In this document: positions 12,356-25,942 of the stretch, one piece after another | Numbering within the stretch: the first letter of the stretch is position 1 | How the letters are laid out: each line of letters begins with the position of its first letter | Assembly: GCA_013399015.1 (NCBI GenBank) | Contig: VWZX01006105.1 | Location: 310,001 to 374,000 of the forward strand | DNA length: 64,000 nt | From: Galbula dea | Taxonomy: Eukaryota; Chordata; Aves; Piciformes; Galbulidae | Reading direction: 5' to 3' | Made by a program: the position numbers and the translations under genes | The notes under the pieces: model-generated | Told to the model about the DNA's origin: nothing | Database searches by the model: none | The model's input: the letters and a program-made list of their open reading frames with translations, nothing else

Positions 12356-14432
12356 CTTGTGCTCCTGTGATAAATTAGCCCACTACTTCTCAGGTGATTC
12401 TAGCATTTCAAATTTTAACACTGGACATACTCAAGTAAAATAATCAGTGCTCTCTTAAATTCACCTGCAGGCTGAAATCACAGAGTATCTAGTGCTCAGA
12501 TAAGCAAAATCAAAATGTGAAGGTAATGGGGTGAAAGTTTGAGGCCTGCCCTCCACTTGCACTCACTCACACACATAAATGTTTTCACTCTGGCAGCTAT
12601 AAACACTGTTTACCCTCAAACACCTGCAACAGATTTCCAATGCTCTCATGCTCACAGTCTAGGTTAGCATGTAATCTGTTTTGTATGCTCATACAGAGCA
12701 GAAATCTGAGATTGCCCTGGAGGGTCACAGTTTGTAGGTGGAGCTGCCTGGTCACATCTTTCTTCTTACTATTCCCATCTCTTTCTCCTTTGAGATTCTA
12801 AATGTTCTTCTCAGTGTCAGTGTTGACTTAAATTCTTTTTCTTCACTAAGCATAGCTACCCTCTACTTCAGTCTAAGCTGCAGTTATTTTCTGGTGTACA
12901 CAAGCAGATGTTCCAGCCCGTGAGAAGGAACACAGAAAGACACACTGAGACACCTCTCAGTCAGTAAAACAGTGTCTTTGCCTCAGCATCTTGCAATGTT
13001 AGCTCCAGAACCATGCTTACAAATACAGAGAGCAAAACAAGGAGATTTTACCTTTTTAAGAAAAGATGGCATAGTCTGTGAACAGCTATGCTTTTGGAAG
13101 GCAGTGGTGACAAATACTTGGAATTTCTTTGAATTGTAAAACAAGGTTAAGAATTTCTGGACAAGACTCCAGACATTCAAAATATTTAGCAATTTCATAG
13201 GTGGTTTTACAGGGATATTCCAGTAGATCTTGGACCTAAAGTGGGCTAAGAAGCAATTCTGTCATTTCTAGGGCAACAGTTCCTCCAATACACCTGATAC
13301 ATAGAACAAAGCTGTGTGGGCTCCATGGGAGATTTTTTATAAATATCTAGATTCAGTTAGAAAGGATATAAAATTTGTGAGCAAGACACTCCAGAAAGCA
13401 CCATTAGTAACATATTTTGCAGCTTGTAGCTGAGGCCTGCACTAACATGTTGACATACATTAACTGCTGGCATGCACGGACAGAATAGACCATTCCAGAA
13501 GATCTCTTCTAAGGTGAAGAATCTGAATCTGCTCTCTAGCTCTGAGAGGTATAATTTCATTCAGGTTATTCATGAAGTCCCTGAAGTTCAAAGCCATTCC
13601 AAGCCTTTGCTGGGTCACAAGCAGTGATGGATGTGATCATACAGCAGAAGCAAATCTGGTCCAAGACTTGTGTACTGGTTTGGTCTGAAACCACAGACAT
13701 AGCTCCATGCATCACGGAAGGAGTCCCTGATATTATTCACTATGAATATTTTTTTCCCTACAAAGACTATGTTTCCTAGGTTTGGGGTACACAGGAAGGC
13801 CTATGTGCTACTGAGCCCTTCAGAAAAGTGGGGTTTAGTTTAGCTATGCTGATATTCCTCCATTTCTTTTAGATATAAGTTTAAGGCTTTTAACTCATGC
13901 AAATATGTCTAGAGATTACGATGGGTGTGTGTTTGAGAAATCCAAAAATAAGATAATGCAATGCAGCCAAATACTTAATTACCAACATGTGCATCTGTTG
14001 TCAAACCATACGCTAAGTGAGTGGCACTGCTCATTAGTTCTGCTTTCAGGAGCTACCAGGCATTCATGTCATCACTACCAAGAGTCTTCTGAGTCTGAAT
14101 CATCTCCGGAAGGGACAGATTCTGCCACTCATGCAGTCACAGTTAACAAGAATGCTGATGGCATAGCAGGTGTTTCCTCCACTTCTCTAAACCTGGAAAG
14201 GTTCTGGCACAGCTTTCCTCCAATTTTCCCTCTTCAGAAAGAAAAAACAATCTTTCTCTCCTGGCTCACATGAACAGGCAGGCATGTTCCAGCAATTCAG
14301 GTATTGGATACAATTGCTCTTATTCTCTCTGTTGCCTACAATACAGTATAATTATGACACCATGATAGGTCTTTAGGAAAGACTGCTGGTTTATCCAGTT
14401 CAATCCCTCTTCATGCAATAAAACTCTAGGCC
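12356..14432. other. Unique noncoding sequence
   Basis: No repeats or exons are recognised. Frames up to about 120 codons (for example 13,905-14,273 on plus) carry no domain I recognise and lack convincing splice sites. Confidence 0.55.
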
Positions 14433-14498
14433 CAGTGAACAGAACGGGGTCTGTGACCCATACCAGTGAACAGAACAGGGTCTGTGAGCCACACCAGT
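14433..14498. repeat. 31-bp tandem duplication
   Basis: The unit beginning 'cagtgaacagaac' at 14,433 repeats at 14,464 with three or four differences, and a third partial unit ('cagt') begins at 14,495. The spacing is exactly 31 bases both times. It looks like a short minisatellite or local duplication in unique DNA. Confidence 0.85.
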
Positions 14499-17400
14499 AA
14501 AAAAGATCTGCTCACTGTTTACCTGACCCATTAATTCTGCAGTGTGTCTCAAATGTTCTTGTAAAGTCGCTGACTGATAAGCCCTTTCAAACCTTTAAGA
14601 GCACCTGATGTTCTGAAATAGACTTGGAGAACCTCCTGTGCTTTGTCTACATCAAGCAAATGCCAGCTGTGACCCAAAGAAAAGAGCAGAGCATTACTAC
14701 CAAGAAAACAACACCCAAGTGCCAAAGAACAGTGGTGGGAGAGAAGGGATCTGAGCAGCCCCAAATATGGGTCATAGCCTGATGAAATGTTACAGTAAAA
14801 GTTGTACTAGCTAGCTAACTAGCTGCTCCTTGCAGCCTGGAAACCCCACAGCTTTGGGTAAGGAGCAAACTGTATTAATGAGCAGTAGAGACTGAACATA
14901 GCTCCTGCTTAGCTCCTGTGGTACTGGGGAACTAGGGCTCACCCACTTCTTTCTGTGGACTGCCCAAAAATGGGGCTAAGTCCCATGGTTTGTCCAGACA
15001 GTGTAGCCTCCTGTGGTTTAGGGTGGGCTGTAGAAAGATGCTCAGTGCCTCACACCTCATTCTGCCTACTCTCCTTTGGCTGCTAGCTGTCTGTCATGGT
15101 AGGGTTACAGCAGAGAACCAAGGAGCCATAGCTGCACTTCATCCAAGATGAGGCTTTGCTAGATGCCAGTTAAATCCTAGCCCAGTTCCACTCAGCTTTT
15201 CCACACTTCCTCTGAGCCAGTAAGGCACAACTTAGGTGTCTTCCCTCATTTGTGAAATGTGTTGTGGCCACACAGGATTCTATGCAGCAAAACACTCATC
15301 AGCTGCCCAACACTGACTGTGGCCAAGCTCAGGCTCAGTTTGTGGTATTTGTGTGGGCACAGCAATTCCAGTTGCACCCAGGTTACTACTGTGGAGCTGG
15401 ACAGGGCAGGGGTACTCTCATCCTCCCTCCCTGTACCCCACTATTCTGTTCAACAGCCAAAATAAATCCCTTTTTTTCAAATTGCTGAAGATGGCTCAGG
15501 AACTCTTTTTCACTCATAATCAAATACACATTTTCTTTTCAGCATAGTGTCTCCCAAGAGCCAAAGTTCAAGCTGGAACATTGAAACACACATGGCTTAA
15601 ATCACCAAGTGGGACACCTCTGGTGCTGACACTGATGTCCTCAGCTTGGACCTGTTCAGAGCTTGGACAGTTCTGGGCCCCCATGCTCTAGAGCTCCTCT
15701 AAGCAAGCTTTCCTGTCCCTGCCAGCTGCAGCAACCAACACAGCCCACAGCAAACGTGTCACATGTAGGTAGGTCACTAAATATCATGCCCAAATGCAAC
15801 ACAGGACCAGATGCCATAAAAAACCAAAAAAATCCTGTTGATGTAAGCACTATGCTTTTACTTCCCCAAGTCTGACAAGCCTCCTACACAGTCAGCAGCA
15901 AGCAGCTATGTCCCTTGTAATATCATCAGCCTCCAGTAATGCTCACTTGCCTGTTTTTAATCCCCTCTGTAGCCCTTCCTACTACCCCATGATAAATCTC
16001 TTCCTTCTACCATTTCATGACTGCCCAGATCTTTTCCTCTCTCTCCCCACCACATCTGGCTTCTAGACTATTCTCTACCTCTTTCTGCTAACATTTTTGA
16101 AGTTTATCTAGGGCTCAAAAGACTTTTTTTCCCCTTCTTGGTGGTGGAGGGAAGAGGAGGGGGAACCTGCTGCTCAGTTGGCGCTGGCAAGCCTGAGCAG
16201 CTCTAGCTGAACTCCCCAGCCCTCTGCCAAGAACAGTCTAAATAGCAGCACCAGAAACATATTTTAATGTCATTTGTATTAATATTTTTGGAATCTTCAC
16301 AAGCACACTTGAGATGGCTTCACAAACATAAAAAAATAGGGGGAAAGTCTCAGCACCCATGTGAAGTTCAGACTGTAGCACACAGTACTGTCAAAGGGAA
16401 GCAGCTACAGCAGGATGAGGGTCTAAGCCCTTTGTATCAAAGGTCTATTTTTCCTTCACTTTATTTAATAAAGTTGTTCTTAAAACAACAAAACTGTTCT
16501 TAGCCTTCAAACAGAAGAAACCAACCATGTCTTTGCTCATACTAAGCAAGGTCCATGAACAGTGCACATGTTCTTGAGAAGAAAGACACCTAGTTACCTT
16601 TCCCTACTCAGTTCCTTTGCTTACTCACCCATTCACCCAGAGAGGGAAGCAGGCTGGATGCCTCTGGCTTGCAACCTACTCACATCATCAGGCCCAAAGA
16701 ACTCCTCAGAATTTTACTCTGTGTGCCTTAACCTTGGTTCTGTAATCATCAGAGATTTCCTGTGCACTCACTGGACTGCCAGCTTTAACATCTTACAGGA
16801 TCTGATAAAGAAGCATTCAGCCAGTGGTTTTAAGGACAGTTAAAGCCAGCCAGATTCATGGCACCTTTCTTCCTTCTCAGGCCTTGGCTTCAGAAGAATG
16901 GTAGAGCTAGCACTATAGGATAGATTCAGAAGATCACTTTTTAAGGAGCACAGTCTGGGTTTCAGGATGGTTTTCTGATGTCCAAAGCAGAGTACAAACC
17001 AGGTCATGAAAATTTCAGGTATGAGGGAATGGGAGATACTTATGTTAGAGCTGGAGCTGGGCAAGGAGAAGGGCTGTTAAGCCTTGCACCAAGGGCACTG
17101 CATATTTCACAATCTCATGCCACCTTCCTATTCTCCCACACACAGTGCAGCAGAAAGGCTGCAAAGGTGTCACACAAGAGCCCCAGAGAGACAAACTAAA
17201 TGCACAGAGGTCTGCCACTGACTGTCTTCAGCTTGGGTCTATGTCTCCAATATGGTGATCACACCCATCTGCATGCCTGAACTCCAGTCTAGACACAGCC
17301 AGCAAGCCTACGTTGGGACAGTCACTACATAAACTTGCAACCACAAATGAAAGGCCTCCTTACAAAAGCAAAACATAAGTTTTGAAGCATGAAAGGAGGC

Positions 17401-18137
17401 AAAATAATCTGTATGAGCAATCTAGATATATATGCACACTTTCGGAGGGAAAACAGATAAGGGTCTTTCAGGTGAATTAGACGACATAAACTTGCAGAGA
17501 AACAATGCTGTTGAGTCTACAACCTTTTCACGATTACATCTGCTTCCCTGGCCAAGGAATGCTGGTTTCTATTTTTCCACAGCCCAACCCTTGTTCTTAG
17601 CTTCTAGATGGGCTTTTTTACATCTTAGTTGTCCTGATAGGAGATATCATACTTATAACAGTTCTGTTCGCATTTAACAATTTTCTCAGGCTTTTATTTG
17701 TCCCCTTAAATTTATTCTACCTTAGTTAAAGATTATAAGCAATTAAAAATTGCTAGATCTCTGCTAGAATTCTTATCACCTGTCTCTTAGTTGCTATTAT
17801 CAATATGGATCACAGAACAATTTATATTGTCACAGGCAGAAGAGAAAGAGTCTATGAATTTCACAATTACTTAGAATTCCCCCAGAGCTTGAAAGAGAAC
17901 TTGTCAAAGCCTTTTAAATGTTTTGGCCTCATCTTGTGATTTCTGCTTTCTGAGGAGAACCTTTGTGAGGTCTTTGCTAGACTGAAAAGTTCCTTTTTCT
18001 TTCATCAAGTAGAACACCTTTCTCCTAAGGAAAACCAGAAACTGCCAGACAACAGGTGGTGTTGTTTGAAGATTAGTTCGGGATAATGTAAAATTTGCCC
18101 TTGCTTCTGCAGCAAAAGGCAGCCAGGAGATCAGGAG
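14499..18137. other. Unique noncoding sequence
   Basis: A self-complementary patch rich in 'ctagctaactagct' lies at about 14,806-14,824. Otherwise no gene, RNA or mobile element is recognised. All open frames are short and overlapping. Confidence 0.55.
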
Positions 18138-18180
18138 ATCAGTTAAGTATGTGCCTCACTTACGCATGTGACCTAATAAT
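18121..18180. repeat. Ancient amniote interspersed repeat fragment
   Basis: 'cagttaagtatgtgcc' followed by 'acttacgcatgtga' parallels the 'agttaagcatgtgctt...acgcatgtgagtag' phrases of an old repeat common in turtle genomes. It is preceded by an 'aggagatc' doublet. The match is short, so the family is not named. Confidence 0.35.
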
Positions 18181-19929
18181 CTGCAGTACTGAAAAGCTTT
18201 TCTTGCTAAGAAGACAAGAAGGTTGTACATTGAGGCCTCCCCTCATAGTTCATGGGAACTGGAAGAGCTTTAGTATGAATGACACAATCTGCAATCTTTC
18301 AGAAAGCAATAGTATTTGTTGGTTTGGGGTTTTTTTTTCATTTCTTACTACCATATGCAAAAAGTGACTATCATTTTACATTTATTACAATATTTTGAGC
18401 TGGTTTTATGTGCTGTATATTCTTCCTTCTACAAAACAAGATCTTTGCAGGAAATTTGATAAAGTAATTTTATGTCTTCTATTCATTGCTACTAATTTCA
18501 CTTGCTGAAAAATTAAACTCTAGTCAATTGAGTCAGCCTTTAAGTTCAAATCATCATCCCATTTTCCCAGTGTTTTGACAAAAATACATTTGTATGTGTA
18601 AATACACCCAGAAACCTACAAAAGATCTACATCACATTCTCTACCTTTGCAAATTAGAAGAATTTAGTTGTTCTAGAAGAAGTTATTTAGGTTTTGCAAT
18701 CACTATCCGTCCCACTTTCCAAAGCTATAGCATTACCAAACTTCTATTGTCTTCTGCATACTGATGACATTTTATTAGCTGAGACACACTTCCTTGTTTC
18801 AAAGACCTTGGCTGTGACTGGGAAATGAGAGCTCAGAGAATTGCCCTGTGAATGCATCCACATCATGGTCCATACATGCACTAGTCTGTTGACACAGGGC
18901 ACCGACCCTTTTACTTTTCACACACCATCCAGCCAAGCATACAGCCCTCAACTTCCCCCAGTGCCAAAGGAGTGTGCATCTTTCCCTGCTCATTAGGCAG
19001 CCAGCAATGGACTGCATGATCTGACCCACTCCAGAAGACAGTTAAGATCCTGGCAATGCTGTTCTGAGACAAACAAATCAAAAAAGAATTCAAGCCAGGA
19101 ATTCAAGGAAGGGCTGAAGGAACGGTAGGATGCAGCCAAGAGTCAAAAGCATGTGGGTTATCTGCAGTAGGCAACCAAAGAGGGCCAGGGCATGGGGCCA
19201 AGTACTGGCACAGCATCACCCCTCTGCTCAACTCAGCGCAATCCCTGGCATGGACTTGTCCCATGGCAACCAGCTCTCTCTCAAACAATGTCTGGACACT
19301 TTTCAGCAACAGCCAGAGACCATTCCCAACACAGTTTGGATGGGCCACCTTGGTGGGGCGGGAGAGGAAGAGAATTTGTGGTGAAAAGCCATGATGCTCC
19401 AGCTGGCCTTGGGGCCAGCAAATGGTTCCCTGGTCTATTTTATTTATTAGTGTAGAACTAATCTTGAATACCACAATTAGTTCAGTACAGAGAAGTTCCC
19501 AGAATGGAGACTACCTCTTACTAGGCCTGCCTCAACTGCTCCAACATAGCAGACTCAGTTTCTTTGTATTCTTCTCTTCCCTGAAATATTCCTGTAAATT
19601 CTATTTAATCTCTCCAGTCTTCGTGCATTGTCTGGGCTGATTTTTAATTGACCAGAAAATTAGATGAATGCATCTGTTAGGCCAGGGAACTATTTCACCT
19701 TGATCTGGCCCTCAAACTGAGATTGTAGATTGCATCTCCAAGCAGCAATCTTACAAAACCCTTCTCCTCTCTCATGGTCATTCTGTCCCTGAACCTAAAC
19801 TTCCCCTACTGGATTTCATTCCAAATTCATTAAGTACAAGCTGAGATCAGCAGAGGCAAGTTAGAGGAGAGATAAAGATCCTGTTTAACAGAAAAACAAT
19901 TTCTGATTGAGTTAATGCTACTTAGCAAT
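18181..19929. other. Unique noncoding sequence
   Basis: No recognisable repeats. The 19,103-19,474 interval is open in frames on both strands, with Trp-, Pro- and His-rich translations that fit chance in a locally GC-richer patch. No gene is called. Confidence 0.55.
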
Positions 19930-20065
19930 TTCTGTTCTGAAAGTGCATTCCAAACATGAGTTAATCTTCACAATATCCAAGGGAGTTAGATATGTAAGCA
20001 TTGTTATGCATCTCTTACAGATGAGGAAAACAAGACAAAATCACCTGCTAACTTAGTTCCTTGTT
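19930..20065 (-). repeat. MIR-like ancient SINE, reverse
   Basis: Plus-strand landmarks 'gagttaatcttcacaatatcc', 'taagcattgttatgcat', 'ttacagatgaggaaaaca' and 'aaaatcacctgctaac' follow the reverse complement of the MIR 3' half. The 'acagatgaggaaa' core is nearly perfect. Only about 130 bases are recognisable. Confidence 0.5.
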
Positions 20066-22360
20066 TTTTGAGCACTCCCATTCCAAACAAAACAAAAGGG
20101 TCTTACATCACAGACCACATGAAAAACATGGCTTTCTTGTCACTTTCCCATGACACAGTCCTGACCACCTTTTCCACTGCTTGACAGATGCAGAAAATAC
20201 AGAAAAAATTAGGAAAGCAACCAGGACAAGAAAACATTAAGAGTTGCTGGCACCCAGTCTACAGCTGAAAACACTGGTCAAACTCTTACAGCTAGAGAGA
20301 TTCACAGCTCCAGCAGGAGAAAGGGCAAGTGTGCACTAGAGCTATGGAGCATACAGCACATCTGCATAGACTGAAAGAATAGATATGTATAAACACTGGA
20401 AGAAGCAAGTGTCTGTACTAACAAAGATAAGGTGTTTCTGTGAACAGGTGTTCTTTGCAAATCTGATCTCATAGGGACTCTCTTATAAAGTATCGTGGTG
20501 AAACAATATTCAGCTTATAATGTTTGCATCTTTAACAGGTATCTAACATACAGAAAACCAGCATTCTTCAAACCCTCCAACAGGTGTAATTTTCTTCAGA
20601 CATTTAAAAACATAAGACATACAAATTTTCATATAACAAAACCATGACCTAAGCAGGTGGCAGGTACCCAGGCATAGTTATTTGCACTCCATTTCCTAAG
20701 CAGGGCATTCATAATGCAAATGGATGTTATTAATTTTTATCTTTACAACAAATATATCTGCAAACACTTCAGACTTCCAAAACATCCTTCTGCAGGACCT
20801 AATTTAATTTTCATCTATATATTGCAAAAATGTTAGCCCAAGTTCTAACAAGTGTCTGTTGCTATTTCAGTCCTATGGTTTGGCTCAGTGAATCAATTGA
20901 ATTCCAACTACTTCACTGACCACAGAAAGGGAGGCAAGACAAGTCTAGAACACTGGGCTGCAGACAAGCTGGGTTGTGTGATGTGGGTAGGAAAACACTA
21001 GTCATGTCAGAAAATATTCAGAAAGAAGTTAAGTCAGAAAGTCAGGTCAATGGCAAAGTAAGAAACTGGTATAAGGGAGGGAACAGCTGCAGGAGATCCT
21101 CCTGTATTTCAGCATCTTTCAGATCCACACAGAGAGCTGGATGAGCAAACTGCAGTGAGCAAAAGACATTGAGATAAAAGTGAGCCTGCATACCATGAAA
21201 TGCCACCTGAGGGAGGGAACAGATTCAAAGTTGCCCGCAATGCTTTGGAAGGCACAAAGTACAAAGGCTTGCATAGCTACACCAGCCTCTGTATGGGGCC
21301 AGCAAATGAGCCCAGATGCAAATCTGGACAGAAAAAATACAGTGGCTCCTCCAGGAAGAAAGAAAATGAGTGCATCAGCCCTCACATCAGTGTGGCAGCA
21401 AAGTGGACAAGATGGGCAACTTCATCTCTGTGGGAACAGCTAAGGTTGTTATAGGGTGGGTAAAGCTGGTATAACTGGTCTTAGGAAACACGATTTGAAA
21501 CATATCTTCCTGCTTCAGGTCCAGTTTTGAGCCCATTTCACAAGGTACAGGTATGGATCTTCCTGAGGACAAGCAAGCAAAGATTTTTGGGTTTTCTCAG
21601 CTTTGAATAAAAGGCTTACAGACACAAGCTGCGGTCAGCAAGAGAGAAAGCAGGCAAACATTTGTGAAATAGCTACCTACTAATGTGGCAATGAAGAGGA
21701 TGCACATCTGCTGAGCGGTCTTCTTAGGGGGAAAAGCAGACTAGGGAAGAGGGAATTACTGAGCTGTAAGGCAAAGCATGACAGAGAGATAAGAGTAGAG
21801 CCCACCACCAGCTCCACAATCATTGGCACAAAGGGTGGAAGGGAGGGCAGCAGGACATCAAAAAACTCCAGCAAAATAGTACCACCTAAATACTCAGCAA
21901 AAGTGCAAGCCCATACAACTCAGACCTGAAGAGGTATCTGGGCACCTCAGTCTGTCCTGTTCTGTGCCTTGCAATTTCAATACACAGAGTAAAAGGTGAT
22001 ATGGTCTGTGCAGTTATAAAACAGGCCATCTTCTGAGCTGGGAGGAGAAGGTAAATTTTCCACGTTCAGGCTCAGTGCCCCCATCAACCAAACCAGAGAG
22101 CTCTGAGCCTCACCACTGATATGCATGACTGTTGGCACAGCACAGCCACAACTGCCACATGTATTTCTAGTACAGGTCCATATATCTCGACTGCTGCAGA
22201 AATTCAGAAACAATACTTTCAATATTTTGTGGTATTGACTTAACCATTTATTGTGTAGTAACATTAACACCCATGAATAATCACAAAATAAAAAAGGATC
22301 ATTAATATTTAACTTTGCCAGAGGGATGTACTTAAGGGAGAAACCATGTTTTAGAAAAAG
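20066..22360. other. Unique noncoding sequence
   Basis: No gene or mobile element is recognised. The 21,180-21,454 interval has overlapping open frames on both strands, typical of chance. The sequence is single-copy-looking. Confidence 0.55.
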
Positions 22361-22380
22361 CAGCTGATATTTATCAGCTG
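22361..22380. repeat. 20-bp near-perfect palindrome
   Basis: Two 9-base arms, cagctgata and tatcagctg, are separated by 2 bases. The arms carry CAGCTG E-box sequences. It could extrude as a small hairpin or be a symmetric protein-binding site, but chance cannot be excluded. Confidence 0.7.
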
Positions 22381-22649
22381 GAGAACAGGACTAATTAGAT
22401 GCATCAGGCAGTTGTGACATGAAGTTGAAAAACAGCTTGTCAACTCTGACATGACTTATAGCAAATGATTATATATAAAGATGCTTTGTTATACACTAAC
22501 ACCCAGGTGTGTTCTTCATTTTCCAAACACTTCTTGCATCTTTTGTTCCTGTGATAAAACAGGTGCAAAGCAGATTTCCTGCTCATAGATACACCATAAT
22601 TATACTTTAGGTAGAGCAGATATGTGGTCCATTCCTTGTGCCTAAACGA

Positions 22650-22715
22650 ACAAGGTGTTGAACACTGAAGAACCTTCCATTCTCACTGATTTCAGTGGAA
22701 GACAGTCAACTACTT
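22650..22715. repeat. Ancient amniote interspersed repeat fragment
   Basis: 'ttccattctcactgatttcagtggaag' resembles the 'ctcccattgacttcaatggga' block of an old amniote repeat. The match is short and diverged, so confidence is low. Confidence 0.25.
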
Positions 22716-25700
22716 AAGGGATCAAAGGCTTGATTGTCTGAACCACATAAGGAAAGTGATGTTTTGGCAGATAAGGCAACAAACCAGGAGGCCAAATTCA
22801 TGTCTGTTGTAATGTTGGTTGACTGCAGACAGACAGTTCATTGATCATAGCAAAGGATTTGCCCCAGGGCATTTTAATTTAAAACAGATTGACATTAAGC
22901 TGAAGAACAAATCACCCAAATCCTAAACTCTGATCTGATGCAAGTCAGATGCAATATGACAGCAACTCAATCTCCTGGGCTGCAGAGCTGCTAGCTTCAA
23001 CTTCATATTCATTTCCGAACAGTGTCTGGAAGTTCTTGAGTGCTGCTATAATACGCCCAGTGAGGAATAAGTTATCCCAGGAAGAGGAACACATCCTTCA
23101 GGACATGCAAGAGCTACCAGGAAAGCAAAGCTTTGAGAGGGAATAGATTGCAGGTACTGAGAAGAAGAAGGGGCTGCTTTAGGAAATAAGTGCTTGTTAG
23201 TGAATAAGAAATGCTAATGCTGAGCAGGCAAAACAGAAGCATAAACTCTGAGATATTGGTTTAGACTGCAATCAAGGAGTACTCTAAAAAGCATCTTCAC
23301 TTACCTAGGAAGTTGAAGACAAACTAATCTTTTGGATTGAGCTGAACAGACAAAAATGTTTGAGATGTCCTGGGAGTAATTTGTTTAACACAGTATTTGA
23401 GCTGTCACAAAAAATAAAAGACAGTATTTCTCTCCACCCATAACAAACTCACACCAATATACACACTTTGGCACCAGAGAAGAATATTTAAGTCTGTGTG
23501 TAGCCCCTGTAATATATTGTTTATATTTATAGTCCTGGTATGGTTGGTTTCTAAAGAGAAATTATGTCCACAGACAGCATGTTTTGTTCCTCCTCATTAC
23601 TCATATGCAAGAACGAAAGATCTATTACAACATACTCTTCCTTCCACCTGCTTTGATGAACTGCCTCAAAGCTCTCTGGGGAGACCACTGCAAAGCCTGT
23701 GACTTAAAGCTTAGGCTCAGAAAACAGACACTGGATTGCAAGAGCAGACTCAAAGGTCAGTTTGGAGCAGCACAGGCAGCAGACTGCAGTTCCATTTCTA
23801 AAAGCAAAGGATACTGCTGTGCTACAGGTGATTCCCCTCAGGCCTATGCCCTCACAAAGAAAAAAATTAACAGATCTGCCTTTAGGGACAAATGTAGAAA
23901 GTTCAACTTGAAACCCTAACACCTGCTTTACAGAGACTTCTCCTGATTGCATATTATTTAAAAATTGCTGTTCACCTCAGTACCTTTTCTCACTAAGTCA
24001 GTTAGCAACTTCTATGTCTGCTCAATTTTCCAAACAGTGTATTTCATGCTCCTCAGGTTTGTATAGCATGCCCATCATTGTGATATCTCAATACTTCCTG
24101 CAGCGTGACAACCCCTTCCCCTGATGTGCATCTGTCACATGTTGATCTTTCTTGTTTCTCTCTCCTCCTCCTGGGAAGTAACGTGCATAGATAAATATCA
24201 ATATGAATATATGCAGTTCAGTTATCAAATATAGCTGTATAATGCATTTCTACTATCATACATTATATATAACCTTTTAAAAATATGGTTACTGATGTTT
24301 GCTATTATCTGCACTTTCAGTACTGAAACCAGAAATGTACCTTAGCAGAGTACCTAGGTTTCTGGTAGGTCACACATCTTACTGAAATTTATTCCACAGT
24401 CTTGTGTAGGAGCCTGAGAAATTTTAGCAGAAATATAAAAGGGAAATATTTGCTACAGAGCCTCAGACTATCGGGTGCTCATGCAACACACTTTGCAGAT
24501 AAGCTCTGAGATCTCAAACCGGACAGAGCAGATACCCAAATTTAACAGCAAAGAAGACAACACCACGACCAACACTGAGCTGTGTACTCCACATCTTAGT
24601 AACACTTTTGACACTGCAGCATCATCTGATTCACATGGCTATGTGGTTACCCTGCTTTGTCGATGGCGCTCACCTGGAGAAGTTGAATGCTTTGTCCTTT
24701 GTCACATGCCAGACCACTGCAGGTTCACAAACAGAAATTGGAGCATTGGGACACAGCCCTGTGCTCTAATTATGTGGCAAGCAGCATCTTGCTTACACGG
24801 ACCTGCATGCATCTGCAAAGAGAGGCAATTGGCACACTTCCCATTGTGTTTTTGGCAAGTACACATGCAACTGCATCGCCTAATGTGCAGCACCTACATA
24901 TAGCTTTGAATACTTCCTTAAACCTGTTTTCCTTTAACTCTTTCAAGCATGCTGCTGACTGTGGTTAATTACAGCTTTAGAGAGAAACCTATCAAAACAC
25001 AGCAGTGTATTTCCTAGAGATACAGAGGTTCCACACACACATCTGCACAGCATTCATCGTTTTCCTGAACAGTCCTGTTCAAAACAACATTTCTGTCATT
25101 ACTTTTTTAATATAACATTTCCCTTGGGAAGTTGATGAGAACTGGGATACAGATGAACAGAAAGCAGAAAGAGTTAAAGATGAAGGGTTGTTCTCAGGCC
25201 ACAGATGAGTGATGATTCTTGTAGGGGCTTATCATTGAGTCGAGAACTGGCAAATTCTGCCATTTTTAATAAAAACTACTAAACTAGCAGGAAGGCTGGA
25301 TTTGATAGAGGTGGTTTTAACTGAAGAACTTCCTTGAGTATAAAAAAATGTGGAAATCATAAAGCCCATGAATACTACCAAGAACAATACTTCCAAACTG
25401 TCTCTTTTAGCTCCTTTCCCACACCTGGATCTGCAGAGCAGATTTCTGAACCCCTAATGATCACACCACAGAGGGTAGGACTTGGACATAGGGACGCAGG
25501 ACTGCCAGCTATTAGGATGCTGTGGTGGCCTAGGAAATCACCTGAGCCATGACAAGGCTACACTAAGGCCCCACAAACACTAGGTTTCATGGCAGTTTGT
25601 ACCATCACACACATTGCTTATGACTAGGAGCACATATCCTGTGACTTTTCACAGTTCACCTCACCATTGGTAACTCATTAACTCAAATGCTTGCAACTGT

Positions 25701-25834
25701 CTGTCCACAACATTAGTTTGACCTTGGGAAAACCACTCACACCTGATTCTGTTAATCAATTAATGGCTCCCTGGCAGGTGCTGATCTTCCTTGTCTTTTT
25801 CTGAAACAGACACACAGTGGATTCAGGCTTTACA
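22716..25834. other. Unique noncoding sequence
   Basis: AT-rich unique DNA, especially 24,180-24,300. A plus frame at 24,475-24,903 (142 codons) is Cys- and His-rich but shows no zinc-finger spacing or other motif I recognise, and another frame overlaps it. No gene is called. Confidence 0.55.
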
Positions 25835-25942
25835 TGACATTGTGCTTCAGATTCCCCATCGGAAAAGCAGAGACAGTAACATTTACCTACCTCAGCAGGT
25901 ACTTTGGATGCTTAACTAATAATTCCAAAAAGTCTTAAAATA
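25835..25942 (+). repeat. MIR-like ancient SINE fragment, forward
   Basis: 'tgcttcagattccccatc' followed by 'aacatttacctacctca' and a 'ggatgcttaactaat' tail matches the forward 3' half of MIR (tgcctcagtttccccatctg, acctacctca). The 5' half is not recognised, although a 'gaccttggg' box about 110 bases upstream (near 25,720) could belong to it if an insertion separates them. Confidence 0.55.

Noticed and set aside
24475..24903. 142-codon forward frame rich in Cys and His
   Set aside because: Cys/His spacing does not fit C2H2, RING or LIM patterns, and another frame overlaps it.
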